From positions 5,660,238 through 5,724,237 of the forward strand of contig NC_081137.1 of assembly GCF_958295425.1 (NCBI RefSeq): a stretch of 64,000 nt of DNA. The letters run 5' to 3'. Positions 1 through 16,444 of this stretch are shown in pieces. Position 1 is the first letter of the stretch, and each line of letters begins with the position of its first letter. A model generated the notes under the pieces. That model had not been told where the DNA came from. It saw only the letters and a program-made list of their open reading frames with translations, and did not search any database. A program made the translations under genes and the position numbers. The stretch is from Solea solea. Its lineage: Eukaryota; Chordata; Actinopteri; Pleuronectiformes; Soleidae.

Positions 1-1940
1 ATTATCCTGGTCTGGGTCAGCCTGGATGTACATTTCACCTCCTCTTGGTCTACTGCCAGACCAGTAATGTGACTGATGGCCCTGAAATGTCCGTCTGCCC
101 TCTCAGCATTCACACCAAGGAATCAGGTGTCGTTGCATTAATAGCTTTAGTGCAACATTGGCTTGATGCTGCTCTGCCCCCATCAGCCTATAGCCTGTCT
201 TTACATCCTAGAAAAATGCAAAGCTAATTCCACGGAATTTTATGTGGGCACTGAGTTTTTTTTCTTGTTCGTATAGTGAGGCATGAGAGTAGAGATAGAG
301 CCAGTGTTTTTTTTTTTTTGTAGATCATTATGCACATTTACACAAGTCTTGTTGATGATTAAGGACACCGGTAGCTGTAATTGCTATGGTAGTGTAGTAT
401 TTGCAGATAAAGAATACTCTACTTGCCTCAGCCTTCACACAAGAAGCATGGCTTTGTCTCTAAATTTGCCACTTTGCAACTATTGCTACCACAACTGGAA
501 TCCCATATTTTGTCACACAATTCATCATTTAAGATTTCCACTTGTCTCTGTGTTAGATGTATGCGAAAAAAATTGTATCCATTCCTAGAAATTTTCAGTA
601 ACATGTGGCTTTTATGTACATACCGGTGATACTGGCCTTAGACTTTGGTGCACAGTTAAAAGTGATTGAGCTCAGGCTTTTTTTGCACTGATCCATCCAT
701 GAATATATTTACCTCCAAAGTCCAGTAAGAAAAACACATTGTACATCAGGTGTGTCCTTGGCCAAATGTGAACTGTTATTGTTGCGTTTGTGCGCATGTT
801 TCACAGTCATTGACGTAATCATTATCATTTGCCCGTTCCTGAACTTGACAGTCTTTATACCGTTGTCCTTGGGGATTGTTTTGTCTTGTGTGTTGTTCTT
901 CAATCTTGTGTTGCTTCAGATAACGGAGAGTCAGTGATCACTGTAAATATGCACTGCCCTTTGATTAAGCAACATCAGTGTCTATCACACTAACGCAAGC
1001 AAATGTTGTGGAAAGACACAACAAAGAACCCCTGTGGTGATTGGGAATCATGGTTAAATATTGTAATTCCTCTAAATGGTTGTTATCTGACATTTTTGTA
1101 TAGTTGTTGATACATTGGGTGAGGGACAGTATAGTGTGTTTTATCTCCATTTCAACCCTCTCCCAGTGCAGTGGGTCCCCTTATCGAGCTGCAGGTTCAC
1201 GCTGTCCTCCTCCCCGCTGTTGATGTTAGCTCAGAGAATTGAACCATATCATCTCCTCACAGCCTCTGGCGTTCCCATGACTCTCTCTGTCCGCTCCTGT
1301 CTGCTAAAAAAACACACGTAGTAGAGCATTCTTTCACGTAGTAAGGGAGCGGTTAGGAATTAGGCTAAGTTTCTTTTGTGTTTGCTCTTATGAAGGGGTG
1401 TGTGCTGTGGCACGTATTTTGTGCTTATTACGATTAGGATTAGGTGTTAGCCCTGTAGGGTAGCAGTACATTTCCCATACATGTCCCACTGTGTCTCATG
1501 ATGTGTTGCGAGACTGTAAGTTATGTTATCGCCTGCTGTGAGTGCAGGTTATCGTACATTCTCTTCATGCCAGCCAATATCTCTCATTCTTTTGTTTCTA
1601 CTAAGGAGAAGAATATTCTAGGAAAGTTTCCAACGTCGTTTGTGCTACCTGTGTTCACAAGAAACTGATCTAAAACCTGCTGAGGCATTGTATGTAACCT
1701 CAAACTATACAAATAAACTTCTGTTTCAAAGATGTTCATATTTTGAAATTTTTAAGTCGTACTAGACTCCCCTGTAGAGCATTTCAGTTGCCTTTGTTTT
1801 GATTTTAAACCTTTCCACAGTTTGAACACCTTTCCTGGAAAATGTTCTCTGCTGGAAAGAAAGAATGTTATAATCCTGCCTCACAGAGTTCTGAGAAATG
1901 TAACCTTACTAAACAGTCCCTTCTTGTTGCTTTTTCTCAT
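1..1940 (+). other. Non-coding; possible 3' UTR of an upstream gene
   Basis: No open frame here resembles a known protein and no splice-site-bounded exon is convincing. The stretch is AT-rich, lacks obvious dispersed repeats, and ends with a polyadenylation hexamer at 1712-1717, about 230 bases before the slc7a3 leader exon. This is what a long 3' UTR of an upstream plus-strand gene would look like. From memory, human SNX12 lies just upstream of SLC7A3 on the same strand, so snx12 is a candidate, but no coding part of it is visible. It could equally be slc7a3 promoter or first-intron sequence. Confidence 0.3.
1712..1717 (+). terminator. Candidate polyadenylation signal AATAAA
   Basis: A canonical AATAAA hexamer at the end of a gene-free AT-rich stretch. 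It would end the transcript of an upstream gene before slc7a3 begins. There is no independent support for its use. Confidence 0.3.
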
Positions 1941-1942
1941 AG

Positions 1943-2179
1943 GTCCTAATCTGATGCTACTGTGACCACAGACCTGCCTCTTCCTGTTCTGTGTGGTTGA
2001 AGGACACCTGCACCAGAAGACTGATTAAAAACAAATTCTTCTAACTCCATCCCCCCAAACAACTTCTGCTCTCTGTCCTCTCACTTGTGTGCCGTTTAAA
2101 CTGTGTCAATCACACACCCACACTTGAAGGAATTAAAACACATAGCCTGCTTCAGCACCCACGCTCAGTCACAGCAAAT
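1943..2179 (+). other. slc7a3: slc7a3 5' UTR part of the first coding exon
   Basis: A pyrimidine-rich tract followed by CATAG at 1938-1942 looks like a splice acceptor, so the exon carrying the start codon probably begins at 1943 and joins an upstream non-coding exon. An in-frame ATG at 2087 also precedes the chosen start. The 31 residues it would add look unlike any CAT transporter N-terminus, so they are treated as leader. Confidence 0.5.
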
Positions 2180-5100
2180 ATGGCCAGCAAGCTGTCCAAG
2201 TTTGGCAAATCCCTGCTGCGTCGCCGGGCTTTGGACTGCTCTGGTGAGGAGACCAGATTTGCCCGCTGCCTGTCCACTTTGGACCTAATTGCATTGGGAG
2301 TGGGCTCCACACTTGGTGCTGGTGTTTACGTCCTCGCTGGCGAGGTCGCCCGTGAGAAAGCAGGGCCCGCAATTGTCCTCTGCTTCCTCATTGCTGCGCT
2401 GTCCTCCATGTTGGCTGGCCTGTGCTACGCTGAATTTGGTGCCCGCGTCCCCAAAACAGGCTCTGCGTACCTTTACAGTTATGTGACAGTTGGAGAAATC
2501 TGGGCCTTCATCACAGGGTGGAACCTCATCCTCTCCTATGTGATAGGTAAGTAAAGAAAAGAGTGAAGTTGTATTTATGTTTCATATGAACCTGATAAAG
2601 GATCAGTACAACAGTAACCCTGACCCTGTCATCTCTTTTAGGCACAGCCAGTGTGGCCAGGGCATGGAGCTCCACATTCGACAACCTTGTTGAACAAAAG
2701 ATCTCTGACTTCTTCAAAGCCTCCATGGCAATGGATGTTCCAGGTGGGGTCCTGGCCAAGTACCCTGACCTGTTTGCCCTCATCCTGGTCCTCCTACTCA
2801 CAGGTGAGTTACCTTTTCTTGTTGACTGTTTTTGGCCCCAGTGGTTTCCAACCTGGAGTCAGTTCCTTCTCTTGGGACTACAGCTTACAGATGATAAAAC
2901 ACAACAATAAATACACAGTAAAAAATAAATGTCTTATTCTTATTAAAATATTACTGAATACTTGTTCTGTAGTTCTATAGTTGAACAGCGCCCACCTCAT
3001 GGCTAAATGCACCAATTACTCAAAGGGATCACAGGCATAAAAATATTCCATTTGTAAAAAATCAACCTTTTAAGAGGAGCCATCTGACTGCAGTCAATAA
3101 GGCGTTCAGTTTGATTAGTGCAGACACGGTCATTGTCCGAACTGCGTTGAAATATTGCATAATAGCAAGAACAGTTGTCACACTGATATCTCAGCCAGTG
3201 TGGCTTCCCCGCAACAGTGTTAGGAAGAAATAATTGGGTGTATTAGTGTTGCTGACTGATGGCATGTCGTAAGTGATGAAGTACGAAAACATCCACCCAC
3301 ATCGAGGAACATGCTGGTATTGGTGATGAAATCTCTTTCTCCGTCACTCTCCTCACCTCCTGTACTTTCTGTCCCCAGGACTCCTGGCCTTTGGCGTGAG
3401 TGAGTCGGCGCTGGTGAATAAGATTTTCACAGGCATCAACCTGGTGGTTCTGGGCTTCGTTATCATCTCTGGCTTCGTGAAAGGCGACACATCCAACTGG
3501 AATCTGACGGAGGAGGATTACATCGGTTACAAAAATAGCACCAACAGCAGCATGCCTTTTCCGTCAGTATTTAAACTTTTAAGTTTTGCCAATTAATCGT
3601 GTGTGTATGATTTAATTTTTTGACCTTTTAACTAAACCGCTTGTTTGTCTCCTCCTGCCCACAGAGTCAAGGAGCAGTTTGGTGTGGGTGGCTTTGCTCC
3701 GTTTGGCCTCTCTGGAGTCCTGTCTGGTGCTGCCACTTGCTTCTATGCATTTGTGGGCTTTGACTGTATCGCTACAACAAGTGAGTGATTTTTAAAGAAT
3801 TCTATGAGAGACATCTGAAAAAGTAGTATGAGCTTTTTTCTACATATTTAAACAATGCTGGGCTGACACTGATCAAGTCTCTTCAGGAAAAAACATGAAG
3901 ACTCATCCGTTGCAAACACAATTTCAACCACTGATCGTCTTTTTATTTTGCTCTCAGGTGAAGAAGCAAAGAACCCGATGCGGTCCATACCCGTTGGCAT
4001 CGTGGCCTCACTGCTGATCTGTTTTTTCGCCTACTTTGGCGTGTCTGCGGCTCTGACTTTGATGATGCCGTACTACACCCTGGACAAGCAGAGTCCTCTG
4101 CCCGAGGCCTTCAGCTACGTCGGCTGGGCTCCTGCCCGATACATCGTGGCTGTGGGTTCTCTCTGTGCTCTGTCCACGAGGTAAGGGAGGAAATGGCTTC
4201 CTTGTTAACCGTTTGTTCCTATACACATCATTGTTAGTCTGTTATCGATTCCAATAATTTAGTTAACTGTTGATCTTCTCACAGTCTGCTAGGCTCAATG
4301 TTTCCCATGCCTCGAGTGATTTATGCCATGGCAGAAGACGGGCTGCTGTTCCGTGCTCTGTCCAAGATGAACACTCGCACAAAGACCCCGCTGATGGCTA
4401 CCATTGTTTCTGGGGTTGTTGCTTGTAAGCTGACACTCTCTGGTCCTCTTTCAGACTAAATTCTTGGTCTGTTTTTGTGTGTGCTGTGTGCTGCTTTAGT
4501 TTCTAGTTCTCATTTTGGATAACAATGGCAGATTACAGTATAGATTTTCTAAAAATAAAAACATCTCTCCTTACAGCTCTCATGGCCTTCCTGTTTGACC
4601 TGGCTGCTCTGGTTGACCTCATGTCTATTGGTACTTTGTTAGCGTACTCTTTAGTGGCCATCTGCGTCCTCATCCTCAGGTAAGCATCTTTTGTCTTCGT
4701 TAGTCTCGAAGTCTTCTGAAGTTGTAACCATATGTTAATTGCGCTCAGCTGCTCTGATAACGTTCCGTTTATTCTGTTTCTTTAAAAACACTGACACTCC
4801 CTCCCCCCTCAGGTACCAGCCAGGCACACTGAATTCATCCAGCCAGACCGAGAAACTGGTGGAACTGGTCGGAGGAGAGAAGGTGGCTGTCAGTGGCGCG
4901 GACAGCGGCGACGAAGAGTACGACATTGAGATCGAGGAGAGGCCTCTTCAAGAGACCTTCACTCTCAAGCTGCTCTTCTTCCCAAGTGGAAAGACCCCGA
5001 CAAAAACCTCTGGGACCATCGTCTATGCTACCACTGCTATCGTTTGTAAGTATGTCACAGTGGAGGAGGTAGTCATTGATATCTTGGTGCAAATGGGGTG

Positions 5101-6106
5101 TCGCTAATGTTTTCTCTGCCTCTGTTCTGGCTTTGGTAGCTGTTCTCATCACCGTCCTGTGCATCATCCTCGCCAAATCCCTGAGCCAGCTGCTGGCTGT
5201 ACATGCAGCTGTCCTGGTGCCCTGCGTCATCTTGGGCCTTCTCTGTATCGTCTGCGTCATCATCATCAGTAGGCAGCCTGAGAGCAAAGAGGCGCTCACC
5301 TTCAAGGTAACTATCAAACCCTGAGACGGGAGCATATGTGTGACGTAGAACAGATGCCTGTGTTTTGTCTTTCAAAGTCTTTGCTTTGGGAAAACGCCAA
5401 TGTTTTATCAGCAACTCTTAAGACCTCAAAGTCTTGGTAACTGGTACGCTAGGTAATCCAGTTTTACCCACTTGTTTTTTACCACTCAGATTAGCTATTT
5501 TCACATGTAGACATCAGGTGTGATGCTGATATTTGTTTTAGTGTGAAGTCTGAGGGCTAGCTATATGTGTTGAAATTCCTTAACGTGATGTCATGACGTG
5601 GTATATTTTATTTATTAACTCTTGTAACTCGCTTCCAACGAGCAAAAGTTAGGCGTAAAAAAAATGAATGGAATTTGGCCTGGAGTAGTTTTGACACACC
5701 TTGTATTCTGACGTTTTTCTCTTTCCTCTCTAGGTCCCTCTTCTCCCATGGTTGCCTCTCTTCAGTGTTTTCGTCAACATCTACCTCATGATGCAGCTCG
5801 ATATTGCCACATGGTGCCGCTTTGCCGTTTGGATGGCTATTGGTACGTTCCGTCACGGCTACATTTGTTTGTGTTTCTAGATCCAGTGCTGCACATTGTT
5901 GCAACAGTTTTTGTAACTTCCTGTTGCTCTTTGTCTTTCCTCCCCCTCCAGGTTTTGCCATCTACTTCGGCTATGGTATTAGGAACAGCAGCGAAGCTGC
6001 AAACCGCTCATCGCCACGCAAATATGAGCCTTCGCTGCAAACCAAGAGTCCAATTTACGTGGGCGCTCCTGATGACAGTGACGCAGAATCAGGCAGCAGC
6101 CCTTGA
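2180..6106 (+). CDS. slc7a3: Cationic amino acid transporter 3 (SLC7A3/CAT3-like)
   Basis: Sodium-independent uniporter for arginine, lysine and ornithine (system y+) in the plasma membrane; APC superfamily, CAT subfamily. Eleven coding exons with matching phases: 2180-2546, 2642-2803, 3379-3562, 3665-3780, 3958-4180, 4285-4424, 4577-4679, 4813-5045, 5140-5306, 5734-5842, 5952-6106; 652 codons, close to the family's roughly 620-660. The start was chosen because [16 protein letters not shown] aligns with CAT N-termini. Visible landmarks: the [11 protein letters not shown] motif (residues 40-50), the conserved Glu of TVGE (106) in the third membrane segment, N-glycosylation sequons at N218, N229 and N232 in the extracellular loop, [17 protein letters not shown], an acidic cytosolic loop ([10 protein letters not shown]), and the C-terminal IYFGYG. 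About 14 hydrophobic segments are expected. One oddity: the usual TTGEE reads TTSEE at residue 277, a codon split by an intron. CAT1 (slc7a1) is the main alternative; no tree was run. Confidence 0.93.
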
Positions 6107-8345
6107 TACAAACTCACGTAGACCTGGGAAATGTTGCAGAGCGTCGTCACTCATCAGCTTAAATGCTGTGGCCTGGAACACGAGCCCGGGTTTAAAGAGA
6201 GGAGAGGCGAGAAGACACCACACACATCTTACCTCTAATTTTGGAGGCTGTTTAACTTGATGGCAAGACACTGTGACAGAGACACTTTCCAGCCTGTGTG
6301 TCTGTTATTAATCTTTCTTTTTTAGTAGTTAGCCTTAGCCCTCTGAAAATATCAACATGCCTATAACTCATGCTTTTAACCGAACTAACAGTACCGCGCT
6401 GCTCCTTCGTCATCATTTTACATCGTCATTTCCCTCCTCTCCGTTAATTAAGCGAGGAGCCGCCTGCCTGGTGAACATGCACTACTGTGTACAACACTAA
6501 ACATTACAACTGATACCAGTGAGTTTATTATCCTCGAGAGACGCTTAGCTCAGTGAGCTAGACTTCAGACTGTTCAAGAAATAGGTTTCATGCTGAGCAC
6601 ACACACAAACAGTGGTAGAGAAGAAAACTTGTTGCCTCTAGTAAAAAAAAAAAAGAAGCTTTCAGTAGAGTTGACTTGTCTAGTTTACCTGGTCCTTATA
6701 TTGATGAAGCAGTGTGATTTACAGTGTCATTCGGGGGCAGTGACATGGTCACTGTGACCTGTGCTGCCTCTCGAGAGCAAAGTTCAAGCTTTACATGTCG
6801 GATGTGGCATTAACGTCTATATTTTCCCGCTGGTCACAGGACATCCATGGTATGAACAAGTCGCTTGTTACAAATTGTAGTTGCAGCTTAAAAGCGTCAA
6901 AGTACCCTTTTGAACCACCAAGGACCTTGAAATCAAGACCTGTATTTGCTGTAGTGTAAACTGTTCTGTTACTCCAGTGTGTTTTTAAGTATCTGTATGC
7001 AGATGTTCTGATGGGTCAATGGAGAAGTGTGTTTCCTTGTCTTAAAAAAAAAAAAAAAACAGAGTCTGGTTGACATTGGTCCAACTCATCCATTGGTCAG
7101 CTCGGGTGTTGTTGAAGGAAGTTTAGCTCCGTTCTGAATTGAATGGACTTTCTTATATCATCACCAAAAAATATCAGCTTTTTAAAAACTTCCTTGTGTT
7201 TACTTTCACAAAGGTTCTTCTTTAGTTTCAATTGAAACTTGTTCTCGGCAGCTTTGTCTGTTGAGCTTCAATCGCGTTTGTTTTTACTACTGTATTTACT
7301 TTTTTTCTCCCTTATAGAAATGTTAATATTTAAATGTTTATAGTATTGTTTGTTTATTTGCGAAAGCTTATGTTTTGCTATTTCAGATCAATATACATAT
7401 GATTTGTAGATGCTCATGTGTTGTAACTGTCATATACAGATTTTAGAGGGTGTTTTTTTTTTAATCTCTTTACATTTAGTGTATATATACTTTCATTGAT
7501 GAAATGATTTCCGTTCACCAAATGATTTGCTTGCAATAGTATTTTCCTGAACAAATGAAATTGTTATTGGAAATGTAACCGCTCTCCAAAACAAATGACC
7601 ACTTAAAGCTGGTCTCTAAATTATTTTAAAAAAATATTTAATTTTTTTTTTTCTGTCCTCTAGAGTCCGATTGTTAACTTATTGTTAACTTATTGTTAAT
7701 GGCATTTTCTTGTTCTGGTAAAACATAGTACTGTAGGATGTACAGTATTTGTTTAGAATTACATCTTGATTTGTATAATGTAACTTCTTTAAGATATGGC
7801 CTTGGATGTAATTTGGTAAGAGTTGGTCATTTTAAAATAGACTTGAAGGACTTTCATTTGACATTATGCTGCTAAAATCCAAATTATACAAATCCTGATC
7901 CCGGTTTGGGTGACATTGTAACTACTGCAGATTAAAAGATGTCCATAAATGTTTTCAATTTCCGTAGAAATTGTTAATTGTAATTGTTATGTTGGACGAG
8001 GAATGGCTTAGGTTGAGCCAGTGTTTCTAGATGATGTGAAACTATAATCTGGTGCCTAAAAGAACCGTCTTTTTGCTGGATAGAGAAAGCACCAGGGCTG
8101 GTAAAATGGAGAAAAAAAAAAAAAAAAAAAAACGCAGCCCTTGTGCCTTTTTTTTTAAATTTTTTTTTTTTTTAAAGAAAAACAACTAACAAAACAACGC
8201 AATCATCTCCCACATTAATGCTGTTTTATTTACAGCAATGATCTATTTTTGTCTTTGTTTTTATATCCTGTACATATGGCTGTCCTGTATAAAATGAGCT
8301 GTATTTTCAATGTTTTTGTAATAAAACTTAATTCAGGAATGTGCC
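6107..8345 (+). other. slc7a3: slc7a3 3' UTR
   Basis: About 2.2 kb of AT-rich, gene-free sequence between the slc7a3 stop and an AATAAA at 8320-8325. It contains several A-runs and T-runs (7044-7060, 8110-8131, 8149-8174) and many TTGTTAA/ATTTA-like elements typical of regulated vertebrate 3' UTRs. No repeat family was recognised. Confidence 0.6.
8320..8325 (+). terminator. slc7a3: Polyadenylation signal AATAAA for slc7a3
   Basis: Canonical hexamer followed within about 30 bases by a GT/T-rich stretch (GTGTCTTTTT at 8354-8363), the usual cleavage-site context. A second cluster with two overlapping hexamers lies at 8784-8794 and could be an alternative end. Confidence 0.55.
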
Positions 8346-11108
8346 GCTTTGAAAGTGTCTTTTTAACCTGCCTTTATCTTTTGTTTAAAAAGAAAAGGAA
8401 AGTGGGAGGCCTTTTTCCTGTGAGTTACATTCCAGAGTCTATTGTCGTTACCTGTGATGCTTTTGTCATGAGTCACCGGTTGAGAAATAACCTCCAAGTT
8501 ATTTCATTGACTCCCAAACTTTGTCTACGAATCCTTGACATTTAGTCCTAAACTGTCATTTGTTGATGTTTTGTGAATATTAGATATTTATTCTCAAAGT
8601 TTTCTGGTAGAATTGTATTTTCTGACTTGCTAAAGCCTACTTTGAACATTTTGTATTGAACAGTTAAGACAGTAAAAGGCCCCTAAATCAAACTTAATAT
8701 TCGCCAAATTTAAACCCCATAAAATGACATGCCACTTTCATTGTTTAGGTTTAATTGGTGTATAGCCGCGATACATTACAGCCAAATAAATAAACTTGTG
8801 TACACTTGTGTTAACAAAAACCAGTTCCACAGGTTCCCTACTTTCCTGTCCCACATTTACTGAAAGAATGATGTTATTTAACAGCATTGTACAATGTAAC
8901 ATGTAACATTTTCATTCAACAAAGCTCAAAAACCTGTACAATCTTACTTTTATGATTCTAGATTTTGATATGGAACCACTTTATCTTAAAGTTGCCAATA
9001 TTTAGTTTAAGGCTTTTATAAAATGTCGTAGGTTTTCTGTAGAAAAAGGCAAAAACATTTAAAAACACGAAACATGATATAGATATGTTGACAGGTTATA
9101 ATCTCCTCTTCCCTTCCTTGCTCTATAAGGGCCTCTAGTGGTGTCAAACAGCATTACATCAATTGTTCACTTACATCTACAATAATTTAAATTGTTCTAA
9201 AAAAAAATGTAGGGTACTTCCAGTCTTAACACAATTTGTTTTTTATAATGTTTCCAGACATTTATTATTGATGACACTTGATGTCACAACAACATTGAAC
9301 AGTCAACTTTGTCAGGGTTTGGTTTCAGATAAATTATTTACAGGCCGTGTAATGTGATATCATTGTGTTTTCCACCTCCTTGAAGTTTGTATTTACACGT
9401 TAAAGACACCCACATCTTTCCTCCAAAAGGCACTCAAAAGAGACTTTACACCTGTACTCACAAATTGTTTCTAAAGCGTTCGATTAATCACTTGAATGTC
9501 ATCAGTCGGGAGTGAAAACTTTGCAACTTTTCCAGTTTAAATGTTCTCGGTTTGTTCACTTTGTTTTTTGTGTTTTACGTCCAGGAAATGTCCTTTTACA
9601 TAATATCAAAAATAAAAATGATTTTCTTTCTTTGGAAAACGTCAGTTTAAATGGAGGCATGCATTGATTACAAATGTGGGAGAGTATAACTGGATTATGA
9701 GCACACGAGATTATAATCTGAAAGTGTTACGATTAAGATTTAAGAGCAACCTTTGTGGTCAACTTAATTTTCCTCGATTTGTTCAATATTATATAATTAT
9801 GAAAACAAATAATCCCAGAATCACACAGATACTGTTGAAAACATGATGTTTTTTACTCTCACTTTTCAAGCGCTCAAAAATTTAGCCTCTTAGCACCTGC
9901 TGGCTACAAGGTGACCATTTTTAAATGAAACAATGCAGCTGTTGCTTTAAATGAACATAAACAAATGAAAATATCAATGTTTTAGTTTTTATTACTTTAA
10001 GCTAAACTTATTTAGTTACTATTAAAATATTTCTATCACGCTACAGTTGTTACCTGTATGGCTAACCGCTCTGGGATCATGTGTGAACATTCAGGTGTTT
10101 GTTTGTTTTGTTTTGTTTTTATCATTAGGGGCACATATACAGTCTCTATAGATATGTTATACAATTGCAGCAAACATTAGGTGATTAATTTAGAGTTAAG
10201 TCAGCTGCGGTTTGATTTTAAACATGTTCAGACAGTTTTCTCTTGGCTAGCACAGCTAACAGGTGCTAAGTGGCTAAATTGATTTACTAAAGTAAAAGGT
10301 GATACATTTGATTCAAACACGCATTCCCATAGCTTTAACAGTCATTATTTCATTTATTTTGACCCTTTTCGTTTGTTATTTTGTGAAGTGTATTTGAGTG
10401 TCCAGAAAAAACACTATAGAAATGTGATGCATTGTGTTATTATTAACTTCACTCTCATCAAATGAAACGTCATCAATGCTAACATTAGTCAACCTCAATT
10501 AATTATATCTTTTGTGCATTTAAAACGTATGATTATGGATGTGTTTCATATTTATTTGATACTAAACACAATGCGGGTTTAGGTAAGTTTTCCTTGCCAT
10601 TAAGCTAATGAAATTAAAGAATTCAGTAGTTATCAGCTCCAGTAGCTTAATTTCCTTTTCAGCAAAAATTGTCAGTGTGCAAACTCTCTCCGAACAAACA
10701 AACATGTCAGTCTCTCAAACTTTGGTTACATTTAATTTGACTTTCACTTGAGTTTTCCCTCCACTGTTAAGCCACTTGGATTTGTAGTGCAGTGCAGTCA
10801 GAGAATGTATCTCATGTGTCTCTCTGGACACATGTCTGCAGTATATTCAAAGTATTGTGCATGAAAGCGGAGTTGATAAGAGCGGAGGGTCAATACAGTT
10901 ACACACATGCACACAGAACAGCGAGGGGATTAAGATGCTTCCATCTTGTGCTTGAACACCTTTCAGGAGCGTCAATAAAAAGTCCACAGAGCCATAAATA
11001 GGCGTCTGAAGGGGGGGGGGAAAGCTGTGTCTTGAGTAAAGAAGTAAAACAGGAAAGTCCACTGAAATGTTCAGCACCTGTCATAGTCGTGTGCTACGGT
11101 TAGAAAAG
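8346..11108. other. Convergent interval: slc7a3 end and rab39b 3' UTR
   Basis: No protein-coding exon recognised. rab39b is transcribed leftwards from 12278 and its stop is at 11109-11111, so part of this 2.7-kb interval must be its 3' UTR. Several TTTATT strings on the plus strand (for example near 9258, 9977, 10363 and 10545) are AATAAA on the minus strand, and I cannot tell which is used. The sequence is AT-rich and almost repeat-free, which fits UTR rather than transposon debris. Confidence 0.45.
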
Positions 11109-14152
<3,044 letters not shown>

Positions 14153-16398
14153 ATGCAGCAGGAGCTTTTGTTCAAAGTCCTGGTCATCGGAGACCTGGGG
14201 GTTGGAAAGACCTCCATCATCAAGCGCTACGTCCATCAGATCTTCTCCCAGCACTACAGAGCCACCATCGGCGTGGACTTTGCCCTGAAGGTGCTCCAGT
14301 GGGACAACAACACTGTGATCAGGCTGCAGCTGTGGGACATAGCAGGTGTGTGTGTGTGTACTTGGACTTGTTATCTCATTGGGACCCTTTCTGGCATAAA
14401 CGCTGACCTCGTTAGGACCAGTAGTCCTCATGGAGACCAAAACCTGGTCCTAGTTCAGAGGAACTGTTTAAGGCTATTTAAATTAAGGTTAGATTAAGGT
14501 TAGGCTTTAATTGGTTATGTGTGTGTGTGTGTGTGTGTGTTCCCACTGGATGCCTGGGCCCCTCCCTGTCATTTGATGTCTTGTTGAGGAATGTCGAGCT
14601 TGTGCCTGGCTACGGTTCAAGTGACCCCACACTGGTAATATGATTCACATGATGGCAAAACTGTAGAAAAAACACACACACACATGTTCACACTAACACA
14701 CACACACACAGGGTGGGAGTTTACCCACTCACTACAAAAATCTTCTTTATCTAATAAACCATGCTGTGAATGAGGTAATTTAATTTCATGGATGTGAAAG
14801 GTGCATGTGTGTGTGTGTGTGTGTGTGTTACCTCTTTAGGACTTTTTCTGGCATAAACGCTGACCTTGTCAGGACCAGGTTTTGGTTCCCATAAGACATA
14901 ACCTACTTTTTTGTGTAAAGGTTAGGGACAACGCTTTGTTCAGGCTGTCAAAATGAATGTATACAATGTCGTGCAGGGCTCCTAGGGGCCACTGAGTGTC
15001 TAGTTTAGTCAGTATGGGGCCGGTCAAGTGAAAAAAAGTCCAACTTTTTGAAAAAGACGTTGAAATAATAATATTTATGATGATAATTCACACAATTTCA
15101 AAATAAAAGTCTTCATTTTGATATGGAATGATAAATAGTTCCCAATATTTTTTATGATGCAAAAACCACCGGGCCACATGAAATTGATTGGGGGCCGCGA
15201 GTTGTCGTGTCCTAAAAAGAATAGCTGCACAAACCTGTGTGTGTCTAATGAGTGTCTCTGCATCCCAGGACAGGAGCGATATGGGAACATGACTCGTGTC
15301 TATTACCGGGAGGCGGTGGGAGCTCTGGTGGTGTTTGACGTGACGAGGGCGTCCACGTTCGACGCCGTGCTGAAGTGGAAGGATGACCTGGACTCAAAGG
15401 TCAGATTCAACCCACCTGTGGTTTAAATCTGCTCTCAGAGCCGTCAGGTCTTTGCACTGTCAGTATTATTCTATTATAGATCTATCTATCAATCTGCAGC
15501 TCTGACAAACATTAGACTTGGACGAAGATATTATAAAATACATTTTTCAAGTTCAACTTTTGCCTGATAATAATGAAGATTTGTGCAGCTTCCATACGTA
15601 ATATGTAAAACCCATCATGGATCTCGTCTTCATTCTGTCCTCAGGTGACTCTGAACTATGGGAAGCCGGTTCCGACTGTTCTCTTGGCCAACAAGTCGGA
15701 CCAGCTGGGGTCACAGCAGCCCAAACTCGACTCCTTCTGCAGAGAGAACGGCTTTGTCGGATGGTTCGAGACCTCGGCGAAGGTACGAGTCACAGCAGGA
15801 AGGTTTGAAATTGTTGCCCTGGGCCATACCATTTGTATAAAGCTCTGAACATACTGATGGTGGCAGCAGTGGCTCATCAACTCCGGTGTGCCATGATGTA
15901 AAATCGCTGATTTTCTCTATGGACTTTAGTGAGGGAAGCAGGTGCAGATTTAAACAGGTGAGGCTATTGCTATACAGCTGAAATCAACCAGATACTGTTA
16001 TCAGTGTGAGCATCTGTCCAGGTCCATGGTAAAGCACACAGCACTCTTTATCGTGTTTGGCATACAAACAAAGTTTCCCCAACCTAAACTAACTTGTTGT
16101 TGGATAATTAGATTGACATTTAGTCTCGTGGCTGTGATCAGCACAGAGATGGTGCAAGTTGCCCTATGAGCAGCAGGTGACGCCAGAGCAAATCACCGAC
16201 TTTTTTCCCCCTCTCTAGGTTAACACTGTAAAAAATAATGTGGCCCTTTCCTGTGCACTAACCTCTGAGAGTAACAGCACATTATTGAGCAGCTTCAGCA
16301 GGCTGGTGTGATATTAGCGCTCTGCTCTTTCCTGTCATTCTTAGCCTGGCTAATGAGAAACACACCAAAGTGTGAGGTGGAGACATGACACAGGTCAG

Positions 16399-16444
<46 letters not shown>

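Noticed and set aside
2087..2179. Upstream in-frame ATG extending slc7a3 by 31 residues
   Set aside because: The added peptide is unlike CAT N-termini, while [16 protein letters not shown] from 2180 aligns with the family.
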